Part shown: in pieces, positions 10,613 through 20,917 of the stretch
How the letters are laid out: each line of letters starts with the position of its first letter
Position numbering within the stretch: position 1 is the stretch's first letter
NCBI GenBank assembly: GCA_037126765.1
Contig: JBBCBC010000007.1
Span: forward strand, 23,259,667 to 23,323,666
DNA length: 64,000 nucleotides
Reading direction: 5' to 3'
Origin: Stenogyne calaminthoides
Lineage: Eukaryota; Streptophyta; Magnoliopsida; Lamiales; Lamiaceae
Notes under the pieces: model-generated
What the model saw: only the letters and a program-made list of their open reading frames with translations
What the model was told of the DNA's origin: nothing
The model's database searches: none
Position numbers and translations under genes: made by a program

Positions 10613-11930
10613 CCTTTCCCAAAAAGAGAAATTTATGTTTAAAGCTTCGAATCTTACCTTTCCCAAAAACGCCGCCGCCGCACCGCCGCACGGTTGGTCT
10701 CGATTTTGGTACCAATTGAAAGCCCTTGACGAGGAGAACAAAAACCCTCAAACTATTTAATGATCGGACCTGAGACGCCTTCGATTTGTCGCCAAAAATA
10801 TTAAGAAAACGTGTTGGGTGAAGTGTTTCGGACCAGAGGCTCGGGACGTCCCTACAGATTGAGTTATTTTGCAAAGGAATTCAAAAACAGTTCTAACTTA
10901 TCTATAAAGTTATAAGGTGGGTGATGCTATCTGTATTGCAGTTGTTAATGTTACGTGGACTGTTAGTGTATTCTACGGTTATCGTTATACAAATTTTACG
11001 AAATTAAAGACCTCCGGGTCCCATGAATACACGCGGTATTAGTAAGCCGCTATGATACTAAACCAACGACCACATGAATATGGTATGGGCATCGTAAACT
11101 GAATATGGTATGGGCATCGAAACTTCGTGCGTACATAATAGTCGACTGAATATGGTATGGGCATCGAAAACTTCGTGCTGGGGTATGGGCATCTCGCGTA
11201 CATAATAGTCGACATGAATATGGTATGGGCATTAGAAACTGCGTACTGCGGTATGGGCATCGAAACTCGTTCGTGCGTATAATAGTCTGAATATGGTATG
11301 GGCATCGAAACTCGTCGCATTTAAGGGTATGGGCATCTACAACATAATATATAATAGTCGCCATGAATACGTATGTGCATGAACAACTCGTCGTGCGTTT
11401 ATATGTATATATATGGTATAATTGATACTAGGATCTTTATAATCGTGTAACAAAGATATGTGTCATCCATCGAGATTTTGATCTCACACCCCAACAGTTT
11501 TATGTTTTTAGGATTATGATCGAGAGGGGCTGGAGTTGTAGAAGGGATGACATGGAGTTTCCCTTGGTTAATGATGATAATATTTAGATATGATTTCTTT
11601 AAATAAATGTTATCACTCTTAACACTTGATGATATATTTGTATGCCGAGTAATGAACCTTCTCTTAAAAGTTGCTAGATGTTTATCTTGTAAGATATCCT
11701 TAAAATTAACTAATACTTATCAATGATCTAGTTTTAATAAACGGGCCCACACTGCTTTTTCACAGCTTATATTTGTCATTGATACTTTCCGCTGCAAAAT
11801 GTAATACTTATGCTTGTCGTTATATTTTAAAAAGAAAATTTTAAGCTCAGATTTTACAATCACTAAGTGGCGACCCGAGTTTAGAGTGTCGAAGGTGCAA
11901 GAGCCGACATTCTAGATTCGGGGCGTTACA
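10613..11930 (+). repeat. LTR3, truncated at its 5' side
   Basis: It corresponds to the 3' part of the LTR (from about LTR1 position 3325) and ends GGGGCGTTACA, followed by the TCACT duplication. The 5' portion, including TATA and U3, is missing. At the junction CCTTTCCCAAAAA appears twice about 50 bp apart (10615 and 10657), suggesting a microhomology or template-switch deletion. Confidence 0.88.
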
Positions 11931-11935
11931 TCACT
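11931..11935. repeat. Right target-site duplication TCACT
   Basis: Matches 2105-2109 exactly. Confidence 0.88.
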
Positions 11936-12700
11936 ACCTCCTGATAAACAATGTTTCGCACCCCCAACCCAGCTCACTCTTCTGAACTTTTTATATTATA
12001 TTAATTACAATTAATATTATTAGTAGTAATATTATTCAAATTATAATCATAAGGTTAGTTCATAAATGATAATTTAATTGTACATTTTAAAAAGAAATTT
12101 AGTATAATGTTGATAATGAGACAATCATATAAATATTTCAGTAATTAAATTTATAGATTTTATTTATTAATTATAATAGATTTGGTTGTTATGCAGGATT
12201 TTTTTATGTATTATATATATATATATATTTTCTTTTTTTGGGAGAAATTTGTGTGAACTTTTTTTCTTTGCATACGAGCTATTTACAAATCAAGCATGCG
12301 AAGTATCATTATTTACAAATCAAGCATTTTTTAAATAGTGGAATTTCATTTGCTACAATGATAGTATATATACATAGCAGTGACATTTGAAAAAGAAAAT
12401 ACACATGAACTCAGATTCACACGAGACTTGCTTTTTATTGTGCCCGTCATAAAAAGTTCCTGGATCAGTCCCTGACAATCATGACAATTTTTGTCATTAT
12501 ACCTCAAATCTGCAGACAATGTCTTCCATATAAATGTTATCACGCTTCCACCATATATACAATTTAAACTTGTGCAAGGAGGTATTTACTTGAATTCATT
12601 ATTCAATTTATATTGTATAAAATAAATAATATTTTAAAAAAAATTATATTTTCAAGATCTGCTTTTTACTTTAATTTCTCAGTTAAAATATGATATTTTT
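11936..12700. other. AT-rich intergenic DNA
   Basis: No coding signature seen. Contains short A/T tracts and the direct repeat TTTACAAATCAAGCAT (about 12281 and 12312). Confidence 0.6.
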
Positions 12701-12714
12701 ATTAAAAATACCCT

Positions 12715-14235
12715 TACGTGAGAAAAGGACTACCCCTAACTTTTATTCGACGAAGATTGTCTCCGTTGAAATTTGAACGACAATCTAGAGCAAGGATTCA
12801 ATGCAAGCCTGCGTATCAAAGCCAAATATCATGCACTACTTTCAGCTAAAACCTTAGCTTCAAGAACACTATCACTCAACCTCGTAATAAAAAATCTATA
12901 TATGGAAAAATATTATATATTAAAAATTGTTTGAAGAAATAATAGACATTAAAATTTTAAAATGCAATATATTTTTTAAAAATTATAAGGGGGGAAAATA
13001 TGGTTGCATTGGAAAAATACCTTGAGTGATCAATATTCTTCAATAACATTATCGGTGTTTCAACTTTTGTATTCAATTCATAATCGGGAACACCCGAACA
13101 CTTAATACTATTCGAGAATTCATAAATATGCACATCATAACGATGATCAACATTTGAATCAGATCAGACTATCAGAGCTCAAATAAGTATGTGATTTATC
13201 ACGTGATTCATCTAAATCACGTGCTCGTTTATGGACACCTATCAACATCAAATGTAAGAGCGAGAATTGCTCTATCTTACAAATAATTGTGATCATCTAT
13301 CATGTTATCAAAATCAGGATAAATGTTATCAATAATAGTACTAATCGAATCATCACCACCTCTCAACAAAATATTATCCAAAATTTGTATATCTGAACCA
13401 TACTCAGATTGTGATTATATACTCCCATCTCCAATATATCTTACACATTCATAACATTTTCCTTTTGTATATAGCTTCAGTCGAACCCAAATTCAGCAAC
13501 TGCATGTTCCTTGTAAGTTTCAAAAGAGTATAAAAATTTCATAAAAAATGATGAATTGACTGCAGCGTGAACAATATCATATCTCGTTCCTTTTGGAATA
13601 ACCGACAATATATGTTGGAAATCACCTCCAAACACAAAGGTCTTTCAACTAAAAAGGTAATCCAGATGACAATAGATATATGAGCTGCATAAGATCCTTA
13701 AAATTAGTGTCATGAGTTTCAATATAATATTTGTTCATCATCAGAGCCTCATCTCACATGATGAGACTAATATTCAAAAGCTCACCAAGTTAATATTGAA
13801 ATGACAAATCTAGAATGAGCAGTACGTCCACCAAAAAGATGTTACATTAATGATAATCTTGGTGTTCTACCTCGACCATGTAGACTTCTTCCATATAAAT
13901 ATTTTTCTGGTTCAACAATATCCATATACAAAAAATACCCCATCGCTATCAACATGAATAGACTTATTTATTATTTCCTAAACATCGAGATGTTCATCAT
14001 TATGTCTACTCACCAATCATCAAATACTTATACTCTATCTTCAACTTTGATATGTTGTATGGAAACTCCCTCATTAACAATATATTTCGAGATGAAAAAT
14101 TAGAATCAAAATCTGCTATCAGTATTTCTTAAAAGTCCTACAAAAATTTACCAAGAGTCCATAACATATTATCAATCTTTATAAGACAACCACTCTTGAT
14201 TTCGTCATCAATCATCCTTAATTTTACATAAATTT
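12715..14235 (-). pseudogene. Helitron helicase remnant (H2)
   Basis: Read from high to low coordinates, blocks of a Helitron Pif1-type helicase appear in the right order. They are EIKSGCLIKIDNML, DGVFFVYGY (about 13915-13955, where the Walker A region GGTGKT is eroded), TFVFGGDFQHIL then VIPKGTRYDIVHAAVNSS (about 13545-13650), IYPDFDN with DRAILA (about 13257-13345), IKCSGVPDYEL then PIMLLKNIDHS (about 13018-13110), and a C-terminal LSFKFQRRQ (about 12745-12775). Intact Helitrons use GGDFRQ, STYPxxxxN, RAILAxxN, CSGIPxHxL, PIMLLRNID and LPFKFQRRQFP. Several stops and frameshifts break it and no Rep domain is seen, so it is inactive. The right-half copy is at about 52140-53660. Confidence 0.85.
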
Positions 14236-14249
14236 AAGATTAAATAAAT

Positions 14250-15085
14250 ATTGGTTAATTTAAATAAATTTGAATTATTAAACATTACATAGCATTATAT
14301 AAGACTTTCTAAACATATTTAGTAAAATATATCAGGAAATTGCATAATTTCTCTTCTATTTTAAAGAATACTATCAGATAGATATCTCCAACACCTTTCC
14401 CAAACTTCATAAGACAACCCAATGAACCAAAAGTTATAAGCATAACATTGAAGATGTAGATGTCCACCAGCTAGCATTCTGTATACCATCATAAAAATTT
14501 AGAAGTGGGACTCTCAGAAAAAAAGTTTGTTGTTGTTATATACATAATGGTGACACAAAACAACGTGATAAAGAGGTGAATTGCATAAAAAACAAATACG
14601 GAGCACTTAATTAGAAAATAAAAAAATAAATTTATATAAGACAGGCGGGAAAACACAATACACGTAAACTTGAATGACATTACCAAATATATTTTATCTC
14701 TGAATATCACTTAACAATCCGTCCAACTTCACCTTAAATATTCGAGAAAACTATATTCAATATTTTAAAAATATTATTTTATATTTTTGTATAAATGGTA
14801 TATAAATATACACTATATAATAGAATCATATACGTAATAACCAAAAAACCTTTTTTTTCTGAAAATTTAAGCATTTCAGAACATTTTATTAAGCGCTATT
14901 TTTTTTTTTTTTTTTTTTTTTGCAACTACCATGTTGGCACAATATTATTTTCAAGTCCCTAAATTATAATCATGGACCTGGAACGTACTATAATTGACCA
15001 TGACGAAAGCGGGCTTCCTAAAAAATATACTCATACATGAGATAACGATTGTCCCACATTTTTATTTATTTACATATATAACATT
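14250..15085. other. AT-rich spacer with a poly-T run
   Basis: No gene recognised. A run of 23 T lies at 14899-14921. The right-half copy has the same tract with a different length, as expected for a homopolymer. Confidence 0.6.
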
Positions 15086-15089
15086 TGAT

Positions 15090-15270
15090 GAAATCAATGA
15101 AAACTGTTTGCGCTGAATTTTGAATGACAATCTATGATCAAAATGAGTTAATGAAATCTCGGTATCAAAATCAAATGTCTAGCACTACTTTTGGTTAAAA
15201 CCTTATCTTCAAGTACCCTGTCATTTAACCTTGTAATCACTAACCTATTTCTATTACACAACCCATTTAA
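15090..15270 (-). pseudogene. Second Helitron helicase C-terminal fragment (H3)
   Basis: On the minus strand this encodes VITRLNDRVLEDKVL followed by an ARHLILIPRF-like stretch. It matches the Helitron helicase block RLIVTxLxxxVLEAKVLTG ... VLIPRI. It is the same block found in H2 near 12800-12890, so it comes from another copy. It lies upstream of H2's N-terminal blocks, so the two are not parts of one colinear gene. Confidence 0.65.
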
Positions 15271-15410
15271 TGATCTATATATATTCAATTTCTTGTAAGT
15301 TCAATTTAAAGAAATTAGGACTTTGCATACATATGCACAAAATATTGATTAATACAATATGAAGAAAAAGGGAAGTACCTAAGCGATTCAATATCATTGG
15401 TGTATTGTTG

Positions 15411-15862
15411 GAGAAAAAAAAGTTTTTTTTGGTCTCATAACTTTTCTGTAATCCATTTTTCATCCAAAAAATCTAATTATCCAATTTTGGCGCCATAACT
15501 ATCTAAATTGTCCAATTTTGGCCACATTTTCCCCGAAAAACATAAATAACATCATTTTCAATCAGATGCAAGGAACATGCCTATTAAAATTGAGGTTTTT
15601 GAGGTCGTAGCTAACGTGAACGCTGACTGTTAAAAAAATGAATGTCTTTTAACAATCAACGTCAACTTCGAACGTGAAATCCCTCAATTTTAACACATGA
15701 CTTGCATGTGACCAAAAATGACGTTTTTCCTGTTTTTCAGAAAAATGAGACCAAAGTAGGACAATCTAGATAGTTTTGAGACAAAAATTAGATAATTAAT
15801 TTTTTTGGGAGGAAAATCGAATTACAGAAAGGTTTTGAGACCAAAAAACTTTTTTTCTCTGC
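15411..15862. mobile_element. Fold-back MITE with long terminal inverted repeats
   Basis: The ends read GAGAAAAAAAAGTTTTTTTT and, on the other strand, AGAGAAAAAAAGTTTTTT, both followed by GGTCTCA. Imperfect complementarity then continues for roughly 200 bp per arm, covering nearly the whole 450-bp element. ATTGTTG occurs immediately outside both ends (15404-15410 and 15863-15869) and is a candidate target duplication. Long arms and a duplication of about 7-9 bp suggest a Mutator-like or fold-back origin, but no transposase is present to confirm it. The right-half copy is 54845-55289. Confidence 0.75.
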
Positions 15863-15869
15863 ATTGTTG

Positions 15870-16289
15870 AGTTTACGCTTCACCACACTACTAAATGGAG
15901 CTGAAAATCTATGACCACACACACATACAAAAAATATAAATGAAGATTGTGAAATAATAACAAATGAGATATTTTGGTAAATGTAAAAGCACAATGCTCT
16001 CGTGAAGGCAAGAAGTGTGAAAAAAATAACTGTGAAATGACCCTAGCACTTTCAATTGACATGACCATATGCAGTTCCAAGTTGAATTTCTCATTTTTGC
16101 TCAATAATTCAACATAAACATGAATTACAAAATTTCATTTACAATTTAAGTAATCCGCTTGATTATCTTATCACGTAACCACTTGATCTCTAGTTAATAA
16201 ACCCGTATCAAGTGCTATTATTATTATTTATAATTCTCATGCAGTTTTTTTTAATAAGTAAAAAATGAAGTGAAAATATGATATACCGA
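15870..16289. other. AT-rich spacer
   Basis: No gene or clear repeat recognised. It joins the fold-back MITE to the first unit of the 1.7-kb repeat array. Confidence 0.5.
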
Positions 16290-17652
16290 GAAATTAAAAA
16301 ATTATAACATACATGATATAGTGAAGCTGAAAAAAAAAAGTCTCAAAATATAAATGACGTTCCAATTTATTTCAAATATGAATAAGCTATATCTAGAATA
16401 TCTAATTTAATTAAAAAATAATTTTTTTATTAAAAAAATATAAATTGAGATAGTATACAATTTAAATTGATAATGAAATGATGCATGATCAACACAATAA
16501 ATTAAAAGGGCACCCGTTTATAATAAAAGGCACGAATTGAGCAAAATTTTTATTTTTCAAGCACATAATTAAGTTGTATTAAGTAGTAATTAATTGTATT
16601 GAACCAAAATTATGGTATTATGTTGATTAATAATAAAAAATAATATCAAATGACTATAATTATGCACTTACAAAAAAAAAAAATTACAGTCTGATTTGAA
16701 CAATATTAGTATTGACTATTGAAATTGTAAAATTTAATACATTTATTAATAATTCAATTAATTTAGTCGACTTTTTTTATCACAATATAATAACGAATTT
16801 ATTCAAATAATTAATTGAAATTATCATTACATTTTGTATAAATAACAAAGCTATCAAAATTGATAAACACTTTTACACATTTATGTATACTATAATATAT
16901 ACATAATACACATAATTAAAAAAATATTATAATAACAACCCTAAATGTTTTTTATTTTCACTATTCTAATAACATTATTAATTATCTGTAAAATTATGAG
17001 TGAAGTTAAAAAATATAATCACTATAATATATAAATAGTAATATAAGATATGTGTATATTTGTAAAATATTATTAGATGATGTGATAATAAGTATAGAGA
17101 CAAATAAAAATAGGGATTATCTTCAAAGTATGACTCCAATTTTATGTGAGATGTATCGTAAAATTTTTTAATGACCAAACAATTTTGATTTATAATACAT
17201 AGAAACTCTTCACCTTGTGATCCCATCAAACTTTCAATGTTGTGACATCTGATTGATTAACGAAATCGCCAGAGTGCTATTGATTAACAAAATCACCGCC
17301 GTGAAAACAATAAACTAAATGATGAATTAGAACCAAAAAAAGAAAAAAAAATACATGCCAAAATCTAAATTTACATTTAAAAGTGTTCTCTATACAAACT
17401 ATAATGAATCATGAATCAAACAATGAATTAGAACACATCGAAAAAAATAAATTCACAATAAAATGTAAAATTACAAAAGCAAGTACGCAAAATAAGTTGG
17501 ATTAAGGCTAACTTCAAAATCTTCATGGACTACATATACTGAAGAAACCGATGAACTTAAAAGGAAGAAGGATTAAATTGAAGGAGAAAATAGAGCAAAA
17601 AAAAAAAACTACATAATTTATGGTGGAGAAATGTATGGCCAAGATACAATAT
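16290..17652. repeat. 1.7-kb repeat family, unit A (5'-truncated, no MITE)
   Basis: Similar along its length to units B (20918-22647), C (22648-24013) and D (62095-63804). Shared landmarks are TATAGTGAAG/GTGAG, AAGTTGTATTAAGTAGTA, CACCTTGTGA(T/C)CCCATCAAAC and AAATGTATGGCCAA. Unit A lacks the roughly 210-bp Stowaway-like insertion carried by B, C and D, so it preserves the empty site (TA at 16900-16901). Unit A has no recognisable coding content. The LTR element inserted at its right edge. Confidence 0.8.
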
Positions 17653-18376
17653 TGTTGGGATATTTTAGTTTTGATGAATTATGCCAACACATTATCAACT
17701 TGTGTTATTCAAGCTAATTTACAGATAACAAGTTGAGGGGGAACGAAAGAACAAATTGAGGGGAAACTCACGAAATCAGAAGAAGATGATCGAGATCAGA
17801 CGAGGCTGCAGACGAGACCGATCAAGATCAGATGAGTAATATGAGTTCCGGAGTTAACTGGTGAGCTGTGCAAAATCAGAAGAGAAGAAAAGCTAAGCCA
17901 TCCGATCGTAAGATCGATGACCGAAATGAACTGATCAAATGATCGGAAGAACAAAACGAGCCGATCCGGTGATCGGAAGAGCGCATGTGATAAGAAAGAA
18001 AGAAACCCACTGAATATAAAAAAAAAAAGGTTGCAGATCAGAAGAGAAGATCAGAAGAAGATGATCAAGATCAGACGTGATCGAGATCAGATAAGATAAC
18101 CTGATATGCTAACTTGATGTACTGACCTGATGCTATCCTGATATGTTGACCTGAAGATGTGTTGATCTGATCAGTCGAGCCAATCAGATAAGGCAAGAAG
18201 AAATCAGATAGCCTGAGTCAAGTAACCTGAGGGTCAGTGAGTAAAAGTGACCTGAGGGTCAGGATGCCTGAAGTCATAAGAATCGAACCCGTCGGCCTGA
18301 AAGTGTCAAGATGCCCGACGACAAGGTCCGGTGAAGAGAAGTCTGCTGAATCAAGTATCCTGAGACTCAGAAGAAT

Positions 18377-18475
18377 CCTGAAGACTCAGAGAAACCTGAA
18401 GACTCAGAGAAACCTGAAGACTCAGAGAAACCTGAAGACTCAGGAGAATCCTGAAGACTCAGAGATCCTGAAGAA
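18377..18475. repeat. 18-bp tandem repeat in LTR a
   Basis: CCTGAAGACTCAGAGAAA begins at 18377, 18395, 18413 and 18431, with diverged units at 18450 and 18467. Equivalent arrays with other copy numbers are in the sister LTRs. The LKTQRN-like repeat peptide read from it is an artefact of the repeat. Confidence 0.9.
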
Positions 18476-18494
18476 TATAGCTGTTAGATTCAGC

Positions 18495-18611
18495 TGACGT
18501 GGACCAATGAGAGGAAGACAACCAGCCTGAAGAAGCTGCAGAACTTACAGAATAGTGTGGATTTGAATGTGATTCTCTCCAACGGTAACATTCAAATCCA
18601 CACTATAAATA
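18495..18611 (+). promoter_or_regulatory. LTR promoter: ACGT box, CCAAT box, 18-bp palindrome, TATA
   Basis: TGACGTGG (18495-18502) and CCAAT (18504-18508) lie about 100 bp before TATAAATA (18604-18611). Between them is a perfect inverted repeat: TAGTGTGGATTTGAATGT (18553-18570) and its reverse complement (18588-18605) around a 17-base loop. The loop contains TCCAACGGTAA, which matches 10 of 11 positions of the plant mitosis-specific activator (MSA) consensus bound by MYB3R factors. The TATA box overlaps the last two bases of the palindrome. Box identity is seen in the sequence, but activity is inference. Confidence 0.6.
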
Positions 18612-19293
18612 CAAGGTCTTTCATCATTCTAAAGCGTGGAGAGTGTGGAGAATGTGGCAAAAGATGCTACAGAGCCAATAGCCACATACTCCCACCATAG
18701 AACACAAGCCTGTAGATATACAAATATGTTCAAGAGTGTTCTTAAACCCAATCTAAGCAACCCAAGATATATCCTAAGTTTTAGAGAGATTTTCCCAACC
18801 TTAGCATTGAGGCTAAACAAATGTACGGAAAAATCTCAACCTAGTTGGAGACACCAACCCAAACCCAAACCTTATTGTTAGGTAGTTTGTGTGATTGTTG
18901 GAGTTGTAAAGAGTTAGTAAGCTGCAGTGAGTCAGCCAGAAAACTCAAGGTAGAAAAGTGAGTAAGCTGCAGTGAGTCAGCCTGAAATCTTGTAGGCAAT
19001 CCCGTGGAGGGTGATAAGTCCCGAGGCGAGCCCGAGAGGGTGATAAGTCCAGTTTGAAGGAATTTCCCTTGGAACAGGGAGAGTGGATGTAGGAGCTTGA
19101 GTCTCCGAACCACTATACTTTGTTGTGTTCTTTGTTGCTTTATGTTCTTATCTTATCATATGCATTTGGTTATAAGCAAAACACAACACATGGACTTAAA
19201 AAGCAAAAACTTGGAATCACCATTCCTTCACCCCTGTTTTATATGCATTACATGATTTTTCCGCATTTCACGGGTTTAGCTACGGGACAAACA

Positions 19294-19427
19294 AGTGGTA
19301 TCAGAGCAGGAGTTCAAAAGATCACTTTTAGTGTGATCACCCGAACTGATCTTTTAAAACAAAAACCCGTTTCTTTAAAGATGCATATATTTTAATGTTT
19401 TGGCGTCATTATCAAAAAGGGAGAAAT
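19294..19427 (+). other. 134-bp internal region: PBS, hairpin, polypurine tract
   Basis: TGGTATCAGAGC (19296-19307) is the primer-binding site. GATCAC-TTTTAGT-GTGATC (19320-19338) forms a 6-bp stem hairpin. AAAAAGGGAGAAA (about 19414-19426) is the polypurine tract directly before the next LTR. The same three parts occur in the internal regions at 58676-58808 and 60477-60611. The hairpin is a candidate dimerisation or packaging signal by position only. Confidence 0.8.
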
Positions 19428-20912
19428 TGTTAGGATATTTTAGTTTTGATGAATTATGCCAAAACATTATCAACTTGTGTTATTCAAGTAATTTATAGAT
19501 AACAAGTTGAGGGGGAACGAAAGAACAAATTGAGGGGAACTCACGAAATCAGAAGAAGATGATCGAGATCAGACGAGGCTGCAGACGAGACTGATCAAGA
19601 TCAGATGAGTAAGAAGATGAGTTCTGGAGTTAATCGATGAGCTGCAAAATCGTAATAGAAGAAAAGCTAAGCCATCGATCGATGACCGTAACCAGAACGT
19701 GATCAAATGATCGGAAGAATGCATTTAGCCGATCTGGTGATCAAAAGAGCGGACAAGCTGATAAGAAATAAATTGACCAGAAGATCAGAAGAGAAGGTTG
19801 CAGATCAGAAGAGAAGATCAGAAGAAGATGATCAAGATCAGACGTGATCGAGATCGATAAAGATAACCCCGATATGCTAACCCATGTACCGACCTAATGC
19901 TATCCCCGATATGTTGACCTAAAGATGTGTTGATCCGATCGGACCGAAAAGAAATCGAGATAGTCTCGAGTCAAGAAATCGAGGGTTAGTGAGCAAAAGT
20001 GACTGAGGGTCGATGATGCTGGTCAAGAATGAACTCGGTCGGCCTGGAGTGTCCAAGATATACCGATCGAAAGGTCCATTAAGAAAAGTCTGGCTGAATC
20101 AAGTATCCCGAGACTCGGAAGAATCAGGAAGACTAAGAAGAATCTCAAGACTTAGAAGAATCTCAAGACTTCTTAGAGAAAGAAACTCAAGACTCAAGAC
20201 TCGAAAAAACCTGAAGACTCAGAAGAATCCTAAAGACTCAGAGATCCTGAAGAATATAACCGTTAGATTCAGCTGACGTGGACCAATGAGAGGAAGACAA
20301 CCAAAAGTCAAATCAGAACTTACAGAATAGTATGGATTTGAATGTGATTCTCTCCAACGGTAACATTCAAATCCACACTATAAATACAAGGTCTTTCATC
20401 ATTCTAAAGCGTGGAGAGTGTGGAGAGTGTGGAGAGTGTGGAGAATGTGGCAAAAGATGCTACAGAGCCAAAAGCCACATACTCAAGAATTCCCACCATA
20501 GAACACAAGTCTGTAGATATACAAATATGTTCAAGAGTGTTCTTAAACCCAATCTAAGCAACCCAAAATATATCCTAAGCTTAGAGAGATTTTCCCAACC
20601 TTAGCATTGAGGCTAAACAAATGTACGGGAAAATCTCAACCTAGTTGGAGACACCAACCCAAACCCAAACCCTATTGTTAGGTAGTTTGTGTGATTGTTG
20701 GAGTTGTAAAGAGTTAGTAAGCTGCAGTGAGTCAGCCAGAAAACTCAAGGTAGAAAAGAGAGTAAGGCAGTGAGTCAGCCTGAAAGCTTGTAGGCAAAAC
20801 ACAACACATGGACTTAAAAAGTAAAAACTTGGAATCACAATTCCTTCACCCCCGCTTTTATCCATTTTACATGATTTTTCCGATTTCACGGGATGTTAGG
20901 ACTTGACAAACA
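19428..20912 (+). repeat. LTR b of short-internal element, internally deleted
   Basis: Starts TGTTAGGATATTTTAG and ends CTTGACAAACA. Compared with LTR a it lacks roughly 180 bp near its 3' side (joined at about 20794, GTAGGCA to AAACACAAC), with GCA as junction microhomology. It has four GTGGAGAGT-type units (about 20411-20450). The palindrome begins at 20328 with one mismatch in its first arm. Confidence 0.85.
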
Positions 20913-20917
20913 ACCAT

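Larger units (their letters stand above)
2110..11930 (+). mobile_element. Non-autonomous Ty3/gypsy element with three LTRs
   Basis: The order is LTR1 (2110-4409), primer-binding site, gag remnant, protease remnant, integrase-tail remnant, polypurine tract, LTR2 (7888-10445), a second primer-binding site with about 155 bp of leader, then a 5'-truncated LTR3 (10613-11930). The LTRs start TGTAACACCCCG and end in TTACA. The whole 9.8-kb block is flanked by TCACT, so it behaves as one insertion that later became a tandem array by LTR recombination and lost most of the second internal domain. Reverse transcriptase, RNase H and the integrase catalytic core are absent. LTR1 and LTR2 are nearly identical outside a minisatellite although gag is badly broken, so the element was probably already defective when it inserted and was moved in trans. 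That last step is inference. Confidence 0.9.
17653..19293 (+). repeat. LTR a of short-internal element
   Basis: 1641 bp, TG...CA ends. Features in order are an 18-bp tandem repeat (18377-18475), TGACGTGG and CCAAT boxes (18495-18508), a perfect 18-bp palindrome (18553-18605), a TATA box (18604-18611), two GTGGAGAGT-type 9-bp units (about 18636-18657), and GGTGATAAGTCC repeats near the 3' side (about 19009-19052). Confidence 0.88.
17653..20912 (+). mobile_element. LTR element with a 134-bp internal region (Copia-like, non-autonomous)
   Basis: Two LTRs (17653-19293 and 19428-20912) start TGTTGGGATATTTTAG or TGTTAGGATATTTTAG and end GACAAACA. Between them are only 134 bp: a primer-binding site, a small hairpin and a purine tract. 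No gag or pol is present, so it depends on trans-acting proteins. The flanking AATAT (17648-17652) compares with ACCAT on the right here, and with AGTAT after the right-half copy, so the target duplication looks decayed. The Copia assignment is inferred from LTR and leader style, since no coding sequence exists to prove it. Confidence 0.82.

Noticed and set aside
18237..18497. Protein with LKTQRN repeats
   Set aside because: Translation of an 18-bp tandem repeat in an LTR. Unit count varies between LTRs and no conserved frame exists.
19296..19307. tRNA gene suggested by the TGGTATCAGAGC match
   Set aside because: It is the primer-binding site complementary to a tRNA 3' end. No cloverleaf surrounds it.
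20332..20604. Small Cys-Gly-Glu repeat protein
   Set aside because: The CGE repeat is the 9-bp GTGGAGAGT minisatellite downstream of the LTR TATA box. The frame is not kept in LTR c or e.
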